From: a virus
DNA length: 64,000 nucleotides
IMG/VR virus record: IMGVR_UViG_3300029258_001504
Coordinates: 1 to 64,000 of that record
Reading direction: 5' to 3' (one strand)
In this document: positions 50,680 through 59,414 of the stretch, piece by piece
Position numbering within the stretch: the stretch's first letter is position 1
How the letters are laid out: the number at the start of each line of letters is the position of its first letter
The notes under the pieces: generated by a model
Told to the model about the DNA's origin: nothing
Database searches by the model: none
What the model saw: only the letters and a program-made list of their open reading frames with translations
Translations under genes and position numbers: made by a program

Positions 50680-50907
50680 GTGGAGACGGTTCGGGTTGAT
50701 CGTGTCGAACTACTTCTTGAGAGCCTTGAAGAACTCCCAGAGAAGTTCGATGATCACCCCGAGCTGCTCACCTGGTACATGTGGGACTTCATTGTCACCT
50801 CCTTGGAAAGAATCCTCTTGTCGTCCACATATTCTTTTACCAAAATGGGATTCGGGATTCTGAGAACGTGTTCTATACTTAGAAAACGTTGGAGGACGTA
50901 TGCCTAA
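50680..50907 (+). CDS. Possible small protein before the RNA polymerase gene
   Basis: A 75-codon frame starting at GTG and overlapping the RNA polymerase start by 8 bases. The first 45 residues (VELLLESLEELPEKFDDH, MWDFIVTSLERILL) are a plausible amphipathic helical protein. The remainder runs through the putative promoter at 50874 and is Arg-rich. No clear Shine-Dalgarno is seen. It may be real or spurious. The remaining gap holds the promoter and the ribosome site of the next gene. Confidence 0.3.
   Translation: METVRVDRVELLLESLEELPEKFDDHPELLTWYMWDFIVTSLERILLSSTYSFTKMGFGILRTCSILRKRWRTYA
50874..50879 (+). promoter_or_regulatory. Candidate -10 element before the RNA polymerase beta-beta' gene
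   Basis: TATACT, five of six matches to TATAAT, lies 20 bases before the ATG at 50900, with GGAGGA as ribosome site in between. No good -35 box is present at the usual distance (TTCGGG), so it may be recognised by a phage sigma factor or not be a promoter. Confidence 0.28.
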
Positions 50908-53900
50908 TCTGACTCCCCTAATGGTCGGGCCTGATCAGCGCCGAGAACTCATCCGCCAGAAGGTTGTTGAGGGGCTGAAGGAGTCCTTTCCGATACTTTC
51001 TCGGAACAAGACTATCGAAGTTGATGATGTTGAGGTGGTCGGGAAAGACTACAGCCCCTCTGAACAGAAGAAAGCGATCCTCACGGGCGACTCCTTGTTC
51101 GAGTCCGTGAAGGGTACAGTGCGGATGAAGGACAAGGACGGAAAAACCATTGACGAGATGAAGAACTTCACCCTCGTCAGAGTGCCATATTTCACCCCAC
51201 GGCACACATTCATCATCGGAGGCAACGAGCATTCGGTGTCGAACATGGTTCGCCGTAAGCCGGGAGTGTACTCGCGTAAACGGGCTAACGGTATTCTCGA
51301 AGCAGGATTCAACACGTTGGGCGGTGCGAACTTCCGTATCAGTATGGACCCTGCGAAGGGGCAGCCTCAACTCGAGTACAGTTCGACTAAGATCCCGCTC
51401 TATCCTATTCTCAGGAAGTCGGGCGTTTCTCACGATGAGATTTCTAAATCTTGGGGTCCGAAGCTTGCCGACGCTAACGCGAAAGTATTGGAGCCAAAGG
51501 CCGACAAGTATGTCGACAAACTGTACAAGAAAGAGGTCCCCACTTACGCGCAGAAGTCGGAACAGGATTCCGTGACTAAGATGCGTGAGGTTCTGGAGCG
51601 TTATCGAAACGCTAAAATGGACCCTAACGTTAATCGACAGACCATTGGTAAACCGCACGACCATGTGTCGCCTCAAAGCCTCTTGGATGCCTCGACTAAG
51701 GTCCTCAAGATCTTTAATAACCAGGCTGAGGTCGACGACCAAGATAACCTAGGGTTCAAGACCATCATGTCCGTGGACGACTTCTTCAAAGAAAGGATCA
51801 AGCTCCACGCCAGAGAGGTGGCGAAGAAGGCATCTATTAAGATGGAAGCGACGCCCAACTTGAAGAAGGCGATCCCTTCCGGGCCCTTTACGAAAGACCT
51901 CCTCAAGTTCCTATCGACGACTACGCTGTCTTCGATTCCGGACCAGACTAACCCAGTAGACCTCATCGACTCTGCGATGCGGGTCACTTCTTTGGGTGAG
52001 GGTGGCATTTCTACGGAGCGGGCTATTCCTATTGAGGCACGCCAGACACACGTGACCCAGATGGGGGCCCTTGACCCTATCCGTACTCCGGAGTCCATGC
52101 GCGCTGGAATCGACATTCGTGCCGCAGTGACCGCGCAGAAGGACGAGAATGGCGATATCTACGTCCCAGTTTACGACGTAAAGTCCAAGCGAGAAAAGTA
52201 CGTCAAAGCGGGGGACCTTCAAGAATCAGTGTTGGCGTTTCCGAATCAGGAAATTCGGGGCACTGTGGACGCGGTAGACCGCGGTGTTGTTCGCCGTGTT
52301 CCTGCTCGGAAGGTGAACTACCAGGTCCCGCATCAATCCCGCATGTACAGTCCGACGACAAATCTCATCCCATTCTTGGAGTCCGCACAGGGTAACCGTG
52401 CGGTGATGGGATCCAAGATGCAGGTTCAAGCACTGTCGCTCGTCGACCGCGAGGAACCATTTGTACAAGTGGCTACTCCCTCAGGTAAGTCGTTTGAGAA
52501 CATGATCGGTAAGATCATCAACCCTTACGCACCCGTTAGCGGAGTTGTTAAGAAGGTGGATGATGATTTCATCTACATCCGCCCTCATGAAAAAACAGCC
52601 GCTCGAGGTCCGGCTCTCGTGAAGGTTCCGTACGATAAAAATTTCCCGCTAGCGGCCAAGACTTATTTGAACCATGACCTTTCGGTTAAGCCTGGAGACG
52701 AAGTCAAAGCGGGGCAGCGATTAGGGGACTCCAACTTCACACGCAACGGCACCCTGGCGCTTGGTAAGAACATGAGCGTAGCGTTCATGCCCTACTACGG
52801 GGCAAACTCCAATGACGCAGTAGTCGTAAGTGAAGCCGCGGCGAAGAAACTTACGTCTGAGCGCATGTACAAGATTGTCATCCCTAAAGATCCCGATCTG
52901 ACATTCAGCGCGAACAAGCACAAGTCCTACTACGGACACAACTACACCAAAGACCAGTACAAGCCTATAGACACAGACGGTGTAGTCGCTCCGGGGACTA
53001 AACTGCTCCCCGGGGATCCTGTAGTCGTAGGCGTACGCAAGACGGAGCTCTCCCCTGATGACCTCATTCTCGGGAAGCTTCACAAGTCATTGGCCCATCC
53101 TCACCGTGAGTTCACACAGGGATGGGACCACGATCACGAGGGTGAGGTTATTGACGTAGTGAAGACCCCGAAGCGCGTCACCCTCACCGTGAAGACTCGA
53201 GAGCCTGCGGGGATCGGGGACAAAATTGCGGGTCGCTACGGCAACAAAGGTGTCATTTCAGAGATCGTTCCTGATGGCCAAATGATTCAGGACGAGGCAG
53301 GCAAACCCGTCGATGTTCTTATGACGTCGGCAGGGGTGGTGTCGCGTATCAACCCAAGTCAGATCATCGAGACCGCTGTAGGTAAAGTGGTAGAGAAGAC
53401 CGGTAAGCCTATCGTAGTGGACAACTTCACAAACGAAGACAACGTAAAGTGGGCAAAAGATTTACTACGTAAACACGGAGTCAAAGACAAGGAAACGGTC
53501 TATGACCCACGTTCGGGGAAGAAGATTCCGAAGGTCTTCGTAGGGCGCCAGTATCTCTATAAGTTATTCAAGACTACTGATAACAACTACAGCGCACGTA
53601 GCACGGGCACCTACGACATGAACTTGCAGCCTACTAAGGGCGGCGTTCAAGGTGCGAAGGCCATCGGCAAGATGGAGTTCGACGCTCTTCTCGGACACAA
53701 CGCCCGCAACATCCTCCGGGAAGTTGCGACGGTGAAGAGTCAGAAGAATGACGAGTTTTGGCGCGGTGTACAGCTGGGCATGACTCCTCCAGAACCGAAA
53801 TCGACTTTCGCGTATGACAAGTTCGTCGGGATGCTCACCGGAGCTGGTGTGCGTGTCCGCCGCGACGGTAGTAGGGTAGCTCTTGGACCTCTTACTGATG

Positions 53901-55258
53901 ACGACGTCAAGGAGATGTCTTCGGGAGAGGTGAAGGACGCTAAGATCGTTCGTGCGAAAGACCTACGTCCCGAAGCGGGGGGCCTGTTCGACCCGGGAGT
54001 AACTGGCGGTCTTCGAGGGACGCGATGGTCACATATTGACTTGGCTGAGCCCATTGTAAATCCTGTATTCAAAGAGCCAGTTCGCCGCCTTCTCGGTATG
54101 ACGAACGCGCAACTCTCCCAGACGCTGCAGGAGAAGGGCGGAGCGCACATCAAGCGTGAGTTGGGCAGGCTCGATCTTGACCAGAAAGAGAAAGACATAC
54201 GCAAACAGATGAAGGGGCGTAAGGCTGATCAGCTTGACAACGAGGTTAAGCAGCTCAAGTACATCAACGCTCTTCGTAACGTGGGTCTCACACCTGATAA
54301 AGCGTACGTTGTTAGTAAAGTTCCGGTACTACCTCCGGTGATGCGCCCGATCATGCCCGGTAAGGGTGGAACGCAGATCATCTACGGGGATACTAACCCT
54401 CTCTACCAAGACCTCATCTACATCAACAACCAGATGAAAGAGGTTAAGAACCCCAAGACGCCCACCCCTCCCGGCGAGGAAAAGAAATTGCGCCCAGCCT
54501 TACAGCAAGCAGTAGGCGCGGTGTACGGGACTGACGAACCCGCTACGGCGAAGTCCAAAGCACGTAACCACAAGGGTTTCTTGACGTACATCTCCGGTGT
54601 TGGAGGTCCCAAGCATGGTTTCTTCCACTCGAAGCTTATGTCCCGAACTCAAGACGTGGCTGGCCGCGGGACTATCGTTCCAGATAGCACCCTTGGAGTA
54701 GACGAAGTTGGAGTTCCCAAGGACATGCTTTGGGGGATGTACGACAAGTTTCTCATTCGCCGACTTGTCCAACAGGGTTTCCCAGCTGTTCAGGCTAAGC
54801 AGATGGTAGAGAAGCGCCACCCCGCCGCGGAAGAAGCACTTCGACGAGAAGTCCAGGAGCGTCCTGTCCTCATGAATCGTGCTCCAACGTTGCATCGTTA
54901 CAATGTTGTTGCCGCTAAGCCGGTACCTGTCCCTGGGCGCACCCTCCGAGTTAACCCGTTCGTGGAAGAAGGTATGAACGCCGACTACGATGGGGACACA
55001 ATGATGCTCCATGTTCCTGTAGGTCCTAAAGCGGTCGAGGACGCGAAGAATATCACCCTCTCGAATCTTCTTTTTGGGGACAAGTCCAAAAGTGACCTAC
55101 TGGTGTTTCCGCAGCATGAGGCGATCATGGGTATCCACCACGCGTCTCGTGTGGATGACAAGAATAAGACGCCCAAGAAGTTCAAGACTAAGGCTGACGC
55201 CATGGCTGCGTATAAGCGTGGTGAGATTGGTCTTGGGACGCGTGTGAGTATCGGTTAA
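50900..55258 (+). CDS. RNA polymerase beta subunit fused to the N-terminal half of beta'
   Basis: 1452 residues. Beta marks: 'NLIPFLESAQGNRAVMGSKM' (about residue 490), 'GQRLGDSNFTRNG' and 'MSVAFMPYYGANSNDAVVVS' (610-650), and the active-site Lys pair in 'GIGDKIAGRYGNKGVIS' (about 772-788). From about residue 1027 the beta' part begins ('RWSHIDLAEPIVNPVFKEP', equivalent to 'GHIeLa.P..H..f'), then 'VPVLPPVMRPI', 'LMNRAPTLHRYNVVA' and the catalytic 'MNADYDGDTMMLHVP' (about 1358) with all three metal-binding Asp. The usual four-Cys zinc finger at the beta' N-terminus is missing, replaced by 'LFDPGVTGGLRGTRW'. The fusion ends shortly after the double-psi barrel. With the gene at 56845 it should form a complete catalytic core. 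No alpha or omega is seen. Confidence 0.92.
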   Translation: MPNLTPLMVGPDQRRELIRQKVVEGLKESFPILSRNKTIEVDDVEVVGKDYSPSEQKKAILTGDSLFESVKGTVRMKDKDGKTIDEMKNFTLVRVPYFTPRHTFIIGGNEHSVSNMVRRKPGVYSRKRANGILEAGFNTLGGANFRISMDPAKGQPQLEYSSTKIPLYPILRKSGVSHDEISKSWGPKLADANAKVLEPKADKYVDKLYKKEVPTYAQKSEQDSVTKMREVLERYRNAKMDPNVNRQTIGKPHDHVSPQSLLDASTKVLKIFNNQAEVDDQDNLGFKTIMSVDDFFKERIKLHAREVAKKASIKMEATPNLKKAIPSGPFTKDLLKFLSTTTLSSIPDQTNPVDLIDSAMRVTSLGEGGISTERAIPIEARQTHVTQMGALDPIRTPESMRAGIDIRAAVTAQKDENGDIYVPVYDVKSKREKYVKAGDLQESVLAFPNQEIRGTVDAVDRGVVRRVPARKVNYQVPHQSRMYSPTTNLIPFLESAQGNRAVMGSKMQVQALSLVDREEPFVQVATPSGKSFENMIGKIINPYAPVSGVVKKVDDDFIYIRPHEKTAARGPALVKVPYDKNFPLAAKTYLNHDLSVKPGDEVKAGQRLGDSNFTRNGTLALGKNMSVAFMPYYGANSNDAVVVSEAAAKKLTSERMYKIVIPKDPDLTFSANKHKSYYGHNYTKDQYKPIDTDGVVAPGTKLLPGDPVVVGVRKTELSPDDLILGKLHKSLAHPHREFTQGWDHDHEGEVIDVVKTPKRVTLTVKTREPAGIGDKIAGRYGNKGVISEIVPDGQMIQDEAGKPVDVLMTSAGVVSRINPSQIIETAVGKVVEKTGKPIVVDNFTNEDNVKWAKDLLRKHGVKDKETVYDPRSGKKIPKVFVGRQYLYKLFKTTDNNYSARSTGTYDMNLQPTKGGVQGAKAIGKMEFDALLGHNARNILREVATVKSQKNDEFWRGVQLGMTPPEPKSTFAYDKFVGMLTGAGVRVRRDGSRVALGPLTDDDVKEMSSGEVKDAKIVRAKDLRPEAGGLFDPGVTGGLRGTRWSHIDLAEPIVNPVFKEPVRRLLGMTNAQLSQTLQEKGGAHIKRELGRLDLDQKEKDIRKQMKGRKADQLDNEVKQLKYINALRNVGLTPDKAYVVSKVPVLPPVMRPIMPGKGGTQIIYGDTNPLYQDLIYINNQMKEVKNPKTPTPPGEEKKLRPALQQAVGAVYGTDEPATAKSKARNHKGFLTYISGVGGPKHGFFHSKLMSRTQDVAGRGTIVPDSTLGVDEVGVPKDMLWGMYDKFLIRRLVQQGFPAVQAKQMVEKRHPAAEEALRREVQERPVLMNRAPTLHRYNVVAAKPVPVPGRTLRVNPFVEEGMNADYDGDTMMLHVPVGPKAVEDAKNITLSNLLFGDKSKSDLLVFPQHEAIMGIHHASRVDDKNKTPKKFKTKADAMAAYKRGEIGLGTRVSIG

Positions 55259-56844
55259 TGCCCTACTCCTCACCAGCTCAACGCGCCGCAGTCTGGGCTA
55301 ACCGGAAGTACCAGGATGTAGAGAACCTGGACGCGGTCGTGATCGATAGTCCTTCTACTGGCATCAAGATGACCAAGAAGGATGTGCTGGATTACTATTC
55401 TACTCCCGAGGTACGTCGCCGCCTTTTCCGTGAGCTTAAGGACAAGGATCTGCTTACGGTTATGAACCGGGAGCCGAATACTCCTATTGTTCGACGTTAC
55501 CGTAAGAAGGATGAACCTATCCGAATCCCTACAGGGAAGGACATCGACTGGTACACATCGAGACGTTACACGGAGTTCCACCCAACCATCGGGAAGACTA
55601 CGAACCAGGTGTGGGTGGACATCGATGCGGGCAAGGACGTGGGGATCGAAGAGCTGAAGCCTGCGGTCCGCGCGGTTCAACGTGAAGTCCAGAAGATCCC
55701 CGGAGTCAATAAGACTGATGTCTCTTTCTCTGGCGGTACGGGGTTTTATGTTCGGGGTCAGCTGGATGCTGAACGCGACACCAACAAGCTCGAACGCACG
55801 GTCAAGCGCATCATGTCGAGGTTGGCTCGCCGTAAGAATCCTTACACGGTAACGCCTCCGGAAAAAGACCAAATCCGTCTGGACGTTTCCACTTTCCACG
55901 ACCAGGGGTCTATCCGAGCGCCCTACTCATTGAATAGTGAGACGGGCCTGGTCTCCGTACCTGTAAGGGATAATGAGCTTAAGAGATTCGACCCGGCAAC
56001 CCATGCCAACCCTCTTGAAGTCGTCACACGTCTCCGCACTAAGAAGAAACCTAAGGAGTTCGCTCCGGGGATTCCCGCGGGGAAACCCGTAGAAAAAATT
56101 CCTACATTCCGGCAACCCAAGTCTTGGATGTTAGCTGTACAGGAACACAAGGCTGAGCGTGCAGGTAAGCACTACGATCTCCGTCTCGTCGATCCCTGGA
56201 CAGGGCACGCCCATTCTTGGGCTCTCCCGAAGGCGAAATTACCATCTACTCGAGAGAACGTGTTGGCGATTCAAACCCCTACCCATACAGCCGACTACGC
56301 TCTAGGGTTCGGAGCATCAGGTCCGCAACCCATCATGAAAGGCTATGGGAAGGGATCTGTTGAGATTAAGCATAAGGAACCGGTTCAGGTTACCGCCGCC
56401 TCTCCGGATAAGGTAAAATTCAAGAGACGTGTAGGTGGTACTGAGGAGGACTACGTGTTATTCCGAACCAAGGAAGATGCGTGGTTATTGAGGAATGTGA
56501 CGGATATGAGAAAGACAGCCCTACAAAAAATGTCGGCTTTCTGGGAAGGGTTTGACCGTGTGCTCCAGAAGTTGGGGGCTACGCGGGAGATCCGGTCACG
56601 CTTAAAACAAAAACGTCTCAGTACAAGTGAGGCTCAACAACCTATGGAGAACGCGGATGAGGGGATGCCCGCATCGGAGTTGGCGGGTCTCCTCAACACC
56701 TTGAGAGTTCCAGAGCGACAGGGTGGTAACAAGGCGGATGACCGGGTAGAGGACCGGCTTAACCGTCCGACTTCTTGGGGTCCCAAGGAGGAGATTTCGC
56801 ACGAGACGGCCACAGGACCCTCGCCTATTGGGTTGGGATTTTAG
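55258..56844 (+). CDS. LigD-like primase-polymerase fused to a 3'-phosphoesterase domain
   Basis: 528 residues. The polymerase (AEP/PolDom) part has 'TKKDVLDYY' (39-47), 'VWVDIDAGKD' with D121 and D123, 'SFSGGTGFYV' (156-165), and 'IRLDVSTFHDQGSIRAPYS' with D209, matching the LigD 'iDyl.N..g.T.vaPYS' block. LigD has His where Y164 stands. The phosphoesterase part (about 285-375) keeps all six catalytic-type residues: H297 (QEHK), H305, D307 and R309 (HYDLRL), H343 and Y347 (THTADY), with 'SWALPKAK'. There is no ligase domain. It could add ribonucleotides and heal 3' ends in DNA or RNA. Start and stop are joined to the two RNA polymerase genes (TAATG; TTTAGATG). Confidence 0.88.
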   Translation: MPYSSPAQRAAVWANRKYQDVENLDAVVIDSPSTGIKMTKKDVLDYYSTPEVRRRLFRELKDKDLLTVMNREPNTPIVRRYRKKDEPIRIPTGKDIDWYTSRRYTEFHPTIGKTTNQVWVDIDAGKDVGIEELKPAVRAVQREVQKIPGVNKTDVSFSGGTGFYVRGQLDAERDTNKLERTVKRIMSRLARRKNPYTVTPPEKDQIRLDVSTFHDQGSIRAPYSLNSETGLVSVPVRDNELKRFDPATHANPLEVVTRLRTKKKPKEFAPGIPAGKPVEKIPTFRQPKSWMLAVQEHKAERAGKHYDLRLVDPWTGHAHSWALPKAKLPSTRENVLAIQTPTHTADYALGFGASGPQPIMKGYGKGSVEIKHKEPVQVTAASPDKVKFKRRVGGTEEDYVLFRTKEDAWLLRNVTDMRKTALQKMSAFWEGFDRVLQKLGATREIRSRLKQKRLSTSEAQQPMENADEGMPASELAGLLNTLRVPERQGGNKADDRVEDRLNRPTSWGPKEEISHETATGPSPIGLGF

Positions 56845-58644
56845 ATGTCGACGCAAACACTAGGACAGCTTCTGCTAAATCAGCATATTCCCGAGCAATA
56901 TCGGCTGTCAGGAGAGTCGGGGAAGGGTGAGCTCAAAAAGAAGATGAATGAGCTCGCGCATAAAGATCCCGTAGCTTACGTCAAAACGATCACTGACCTC
57001 AAGCGGGAAGGTGACGCGTTAGCTACGATGGAGGGCCTTTCTATTGGACTAGACGACATCGCTCCTGACTATAGGAATCGCAATAAAGTCCTGAAACCTT
57101 ACGTCACAGCTTTTGACAAAGCTACTACGGATAAACAACGCAGCAGGATCGCAGAAGATGCCCAGGAGAAGATGGTGGGAATTTCGACCTCACACCCTGG
57201 GACGATGACTCAGCAAGTTCGGAGCGGGGCACGAGGAAAGCCTGTGCAGTTTTCGAAGATCGTGGGCTCCCCTGCTGCGGCCCGTGACCCTTACGGTTTT
57301 ACTGAACCTTGGCTAATTCGAAAGTCTTACAGTGAGGGGCTCAAACCTTCGGACTATTGGGTCGCAGGTAACGAGGCCATTCTAGACACTATCAAGAGTA
57401 CCGTCTCTGTTTCGGAGCCTGGCGAGTTGACCAAGATACTAATGGCCAACATGGCGGATGCTCTGGTAACGGAAGTGGACTGCGGAACGCACAACGGCAT
57501 TACGATGGAGGTTACCGACCCGAACATCGTAGATCGTTATCTGGCACGGGATACTGGAAAGTTCCGCAGGAACTCTTTAGTTACTTCCGATATGCAGACG
57601 AAGCTTCGAAAGAGTGGGGCTTCCAGGGTGTTGGTGCGCTCCCCTATGACTTGTGAGGCAGATGATGGTGTCTGTCAAAAGTGCCAGGGGCTGAACGAAA
57701 AGGGAAACGTACACGAATTAGGGGTTAATGTAGGAGTACGTTCCGCTTCTGCAATGGGGGAACCGCTCAGTCAGTTCGCTTTAGATGCCAAGCACGGAGT
57801 TCGCACAGCCAAAGGTGACCGAATGCGCCTGCAGGGTGTTGCGGGATTCCGACAGATCATCGAGTCTCCCAAGCAGTTCATGAATAAAGCTACGCTAGCG
57901 GACATTGACGGTAAGGTATCAAAAATAGAGAAAGCTCCCCAGGGAGGCTCCTACGTACACATAGGTAACACACAACACTTCGTAGCTCCTAATTTGGGAG
58001 TAGTCGTGAAGAAGGGTGACGCCGTGGAAAGGGGCGACCGCCTTAGCGAAGGTATCCCTAAGCCAGATGAAATCGTGCGCCACAAGGGGCTGGCCGCAGG
58101 GAGGCTTTACCTCGTAAATACCCTGCGAGATTTGTATGAGAACCAGGGGAAGACTCTGGATCAACGACATTTTGAGTTGCTTGCAAAGAACGAACTGAAC
58201 CATGTTCGCGTTCTCGATGACCCGACTAATAAGTTCATCAAGGGGGACGTGGTTTCGTATAACAAGTTGCGCTCTTCTTTGGCTTCGGGAACTAAGGAGG
58301 TCCCCGTCAACGAGACTCTCGGACAAACTTTAGGAAAGCCCTACTTTCACTTCTCTGTAGGGCAGAGAGTCACCCCCTCTGTATTACATTACCTTAAGAA
58401 GGAGGGGTTAAAGACCATTGCGATTGCCCCGCGTGCTCCAGAGGTAGAGTTCATCATGAAACCTGCTTCGCGTGCCCCGCTACTCCATCCGGATTGGCTT
58501 GCGCGCCTCGGTCATCGTAACTTGAAAAGCACACTCCAAGAAGCGGCACATTTTGGGGATATTTCGAATCTGCACGGAACACACCCTGTTCCTGCGTACG
58601 CATATGGCGTAGACTTTGGTCGAGGAGAGAAGGGGCGGTACTGA
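56845..58644 (+). CDS. RNA polymerase beta' subunit, C-terminal half
   Basis: 599 residues. 'QQVRSGARGKPVQFSKIVG' (123-141) and 'IRKSYSEGLKPSDYWVAG' (158-175) are the bridge-helix neighbourhood. C213, C270, C277 and C280 (DCGTHNG; TCEADDGVCQKC) give the second beta' zinc site. 'SAMGEPLSQFALDAKHG' (302-318) is the trigger helix: H317 matches the catalytic His of E. coli, but the Met-Arg pair is Leu-Asp. 'LVNTLRDLYENQGKTLDQRH' and 'LKSTLQEAAHFGDISNLHG' match the beta' C-terminus. Little sequence follows the trigger helix before the conserved tail, so large lineage insertions are absent. It completes the fusion encoded at 50900. Confidence 0.9.
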   Translation: MSTQTLGQLLLNQHIPEQYRLSGESGKGELKKKMNELAHKDPVAYVKTITDLKREGDALATMEGLSIGLDDIAPDYRNRNKVLKPYVTAFDKATTDKQRSRIAEDAQEKMVGISTSHPGTMTQQVRSGARGKPVQFSKIVGSPAAARDPYGFTEPWLIRKSYSEGLKPSDYWVAGNEAILDTIKSTVSVSEPGELTKILMANMADALVTEVDCGTHNGITMEVTDPNIVDRYLARDTGKFRRNSLVTSDMQTKLRKSGASRVLVRSPMTCEADDGVCQKCQGLNEKGNVHELGVNVGVRSASAMGEPLSQFALDAKHGVRTAKGDRMRLQGVAGFRQIIESPKQFMNKATLADIDGKVSKIEKAPQGGSYVHIGNTQHFVAPNLGVVVKKGDAVERGDRLSEGIPKPDEIVRHKGLAAGRLYLVNTLRDLYENQGKTLDQRHFELLAKNELNHVRVLDDPTNKFIKGDVVSYNKLRSSLASGTKEVPVNETLGQTLGKPYFHFSVGQRVTPSVLHYLKKEGLKTIAIAPRAPEVEFIMKPASRAPLLHPDWLARLGHRNLKSTLQEAAHFGDISNLHGTHPVPAYAYGVDFGRGEKGRY

Positions 58645-59183
58645 TGACTCCCTACGATCTTGGTAAGTACGCCGTGTATTCCGAGATGGGCCTTACTAAA
58701 GAGGCGGCTATGCCGAGGGCTCTTTCCCGATTAGGGAAGTACCTCGCTAAGAAGCTCCCCACCCGAGAGGGTGTGAAGCGATTCATGATCGGTCGACCTC
58801 GTCGTTTCGCTCATGAGTGGCGGATGAAGCAATCGCTCAAACCGGGCAGCGTATTCCGGGAGGGATTCGAGGCACCGGGGGCGTTCAACAAAGCGTTACT
58901 GTATGGATTCCCCGCAATAGAGGCTGCCAACATCGTACGAGGAGATCCTGGTGAGCGTGCGGAACGTATCGGAGGGTTGCTAGGGGGAACTGCCCTAGGA
59001 TTAGCCGCTTGGGGACCCACTGGAATGCTTGGCTCGATGGTTGCGGGAACTTTAGGGGAACGTTTGGGGCGCGGGTTAGGCCGCACAGCCAAGTACGTCA
59101 CACGCGTTTCACCCCGAGCGGATGAACAGTTGCGCAATTTGCCTCTTGGATATAACAACGAATCGCCATATACTTGGCGTTGA
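58644..59183 (+). CDS. Hypothetical Gly-rich protein
   Basis: 179 residues. A basic middle (RPRRFAHEWRMKQSLKPG) is followed by a hydrophobic Gly-rich stretch (IGGLLGGTALGLAAWGPTGM, MVAGTLGERLGRGLGR) that could insert in a membrane or pack as a glycine-zipper. The N-terminal 'YAVYSEMGLTKEA' recurs in style in other proteins of this region (short acidic-Lys-Glu-Ala helices), including the next gene. Virion or membrane role not determined. Starts within the beta' stop (TGATGA). Confidence 0.5.
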   Translation: MTPYDLGKYAVYSEMGLTKEAAMPRALSRLGKYLAKKLPTREGVKRFMIGRPRRFAHEWRMKQSLKPGSVFREGFEAPGAFNKALLYGFPAIEAANIVRGDPGERAERIGGLLGGTALGLAAWGPTGMLGSMVAGTLGERLGRGLGRTAKYVTRVSPRADEQLRNLPLGYNNESPYTWR

Positions 59184-59199
59184 TTACTGGAGGAGACGG

Positions 59200-59376
59200 A
59201 TGGACTCTACCGCTACCCTTTTGAAAGTTGCTTACGCTGAAGGCGTAAAGCGTGCGCTTCTGGAACATGGAGTGGACGAAGCAACGGCAGTGCAACAGAG
59301 TGCTGCGTACACAGAAGAGAAACTCGCCACGGTTGAGGACATTACCTCCCTACTCCAACAAGGGACCCAGAAGTAG
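59200..59376 (+). CDS. Small helical protein
   Basis: 58 residues from the ATG at 59200, preceded by GGAGGAGA. A longer frame starting at 59122 overlaps the upstream gene and is unlikely. The protein is a helical pair (LLKVAYAEGVKRALLEHG; AAYTEEKLATVEDITSLL). Unknown function. Possibly a virion assembly factor because it directly precedes an abundant-type acidic protein. Confidence 0.6.
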   Translation: MDSTATLLKVAYAEGVKRALLEHGVDEATAVQQSAAYTEEKLATVEDITSLLQQGTQK

Positions 59377-59414
59377 GCGGCCAGTAGGCCCTAACCGACT
59401 AGGAGAGAAATATC

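Noticed and set aside
50900-56844. DNA ligase or Ku as partners of the LigD-like protein
   Set aside because: Looked for a nucleotidyl-transferase K-x-D-G motif and a Ku-like gene nearby; neither was seen in the window.
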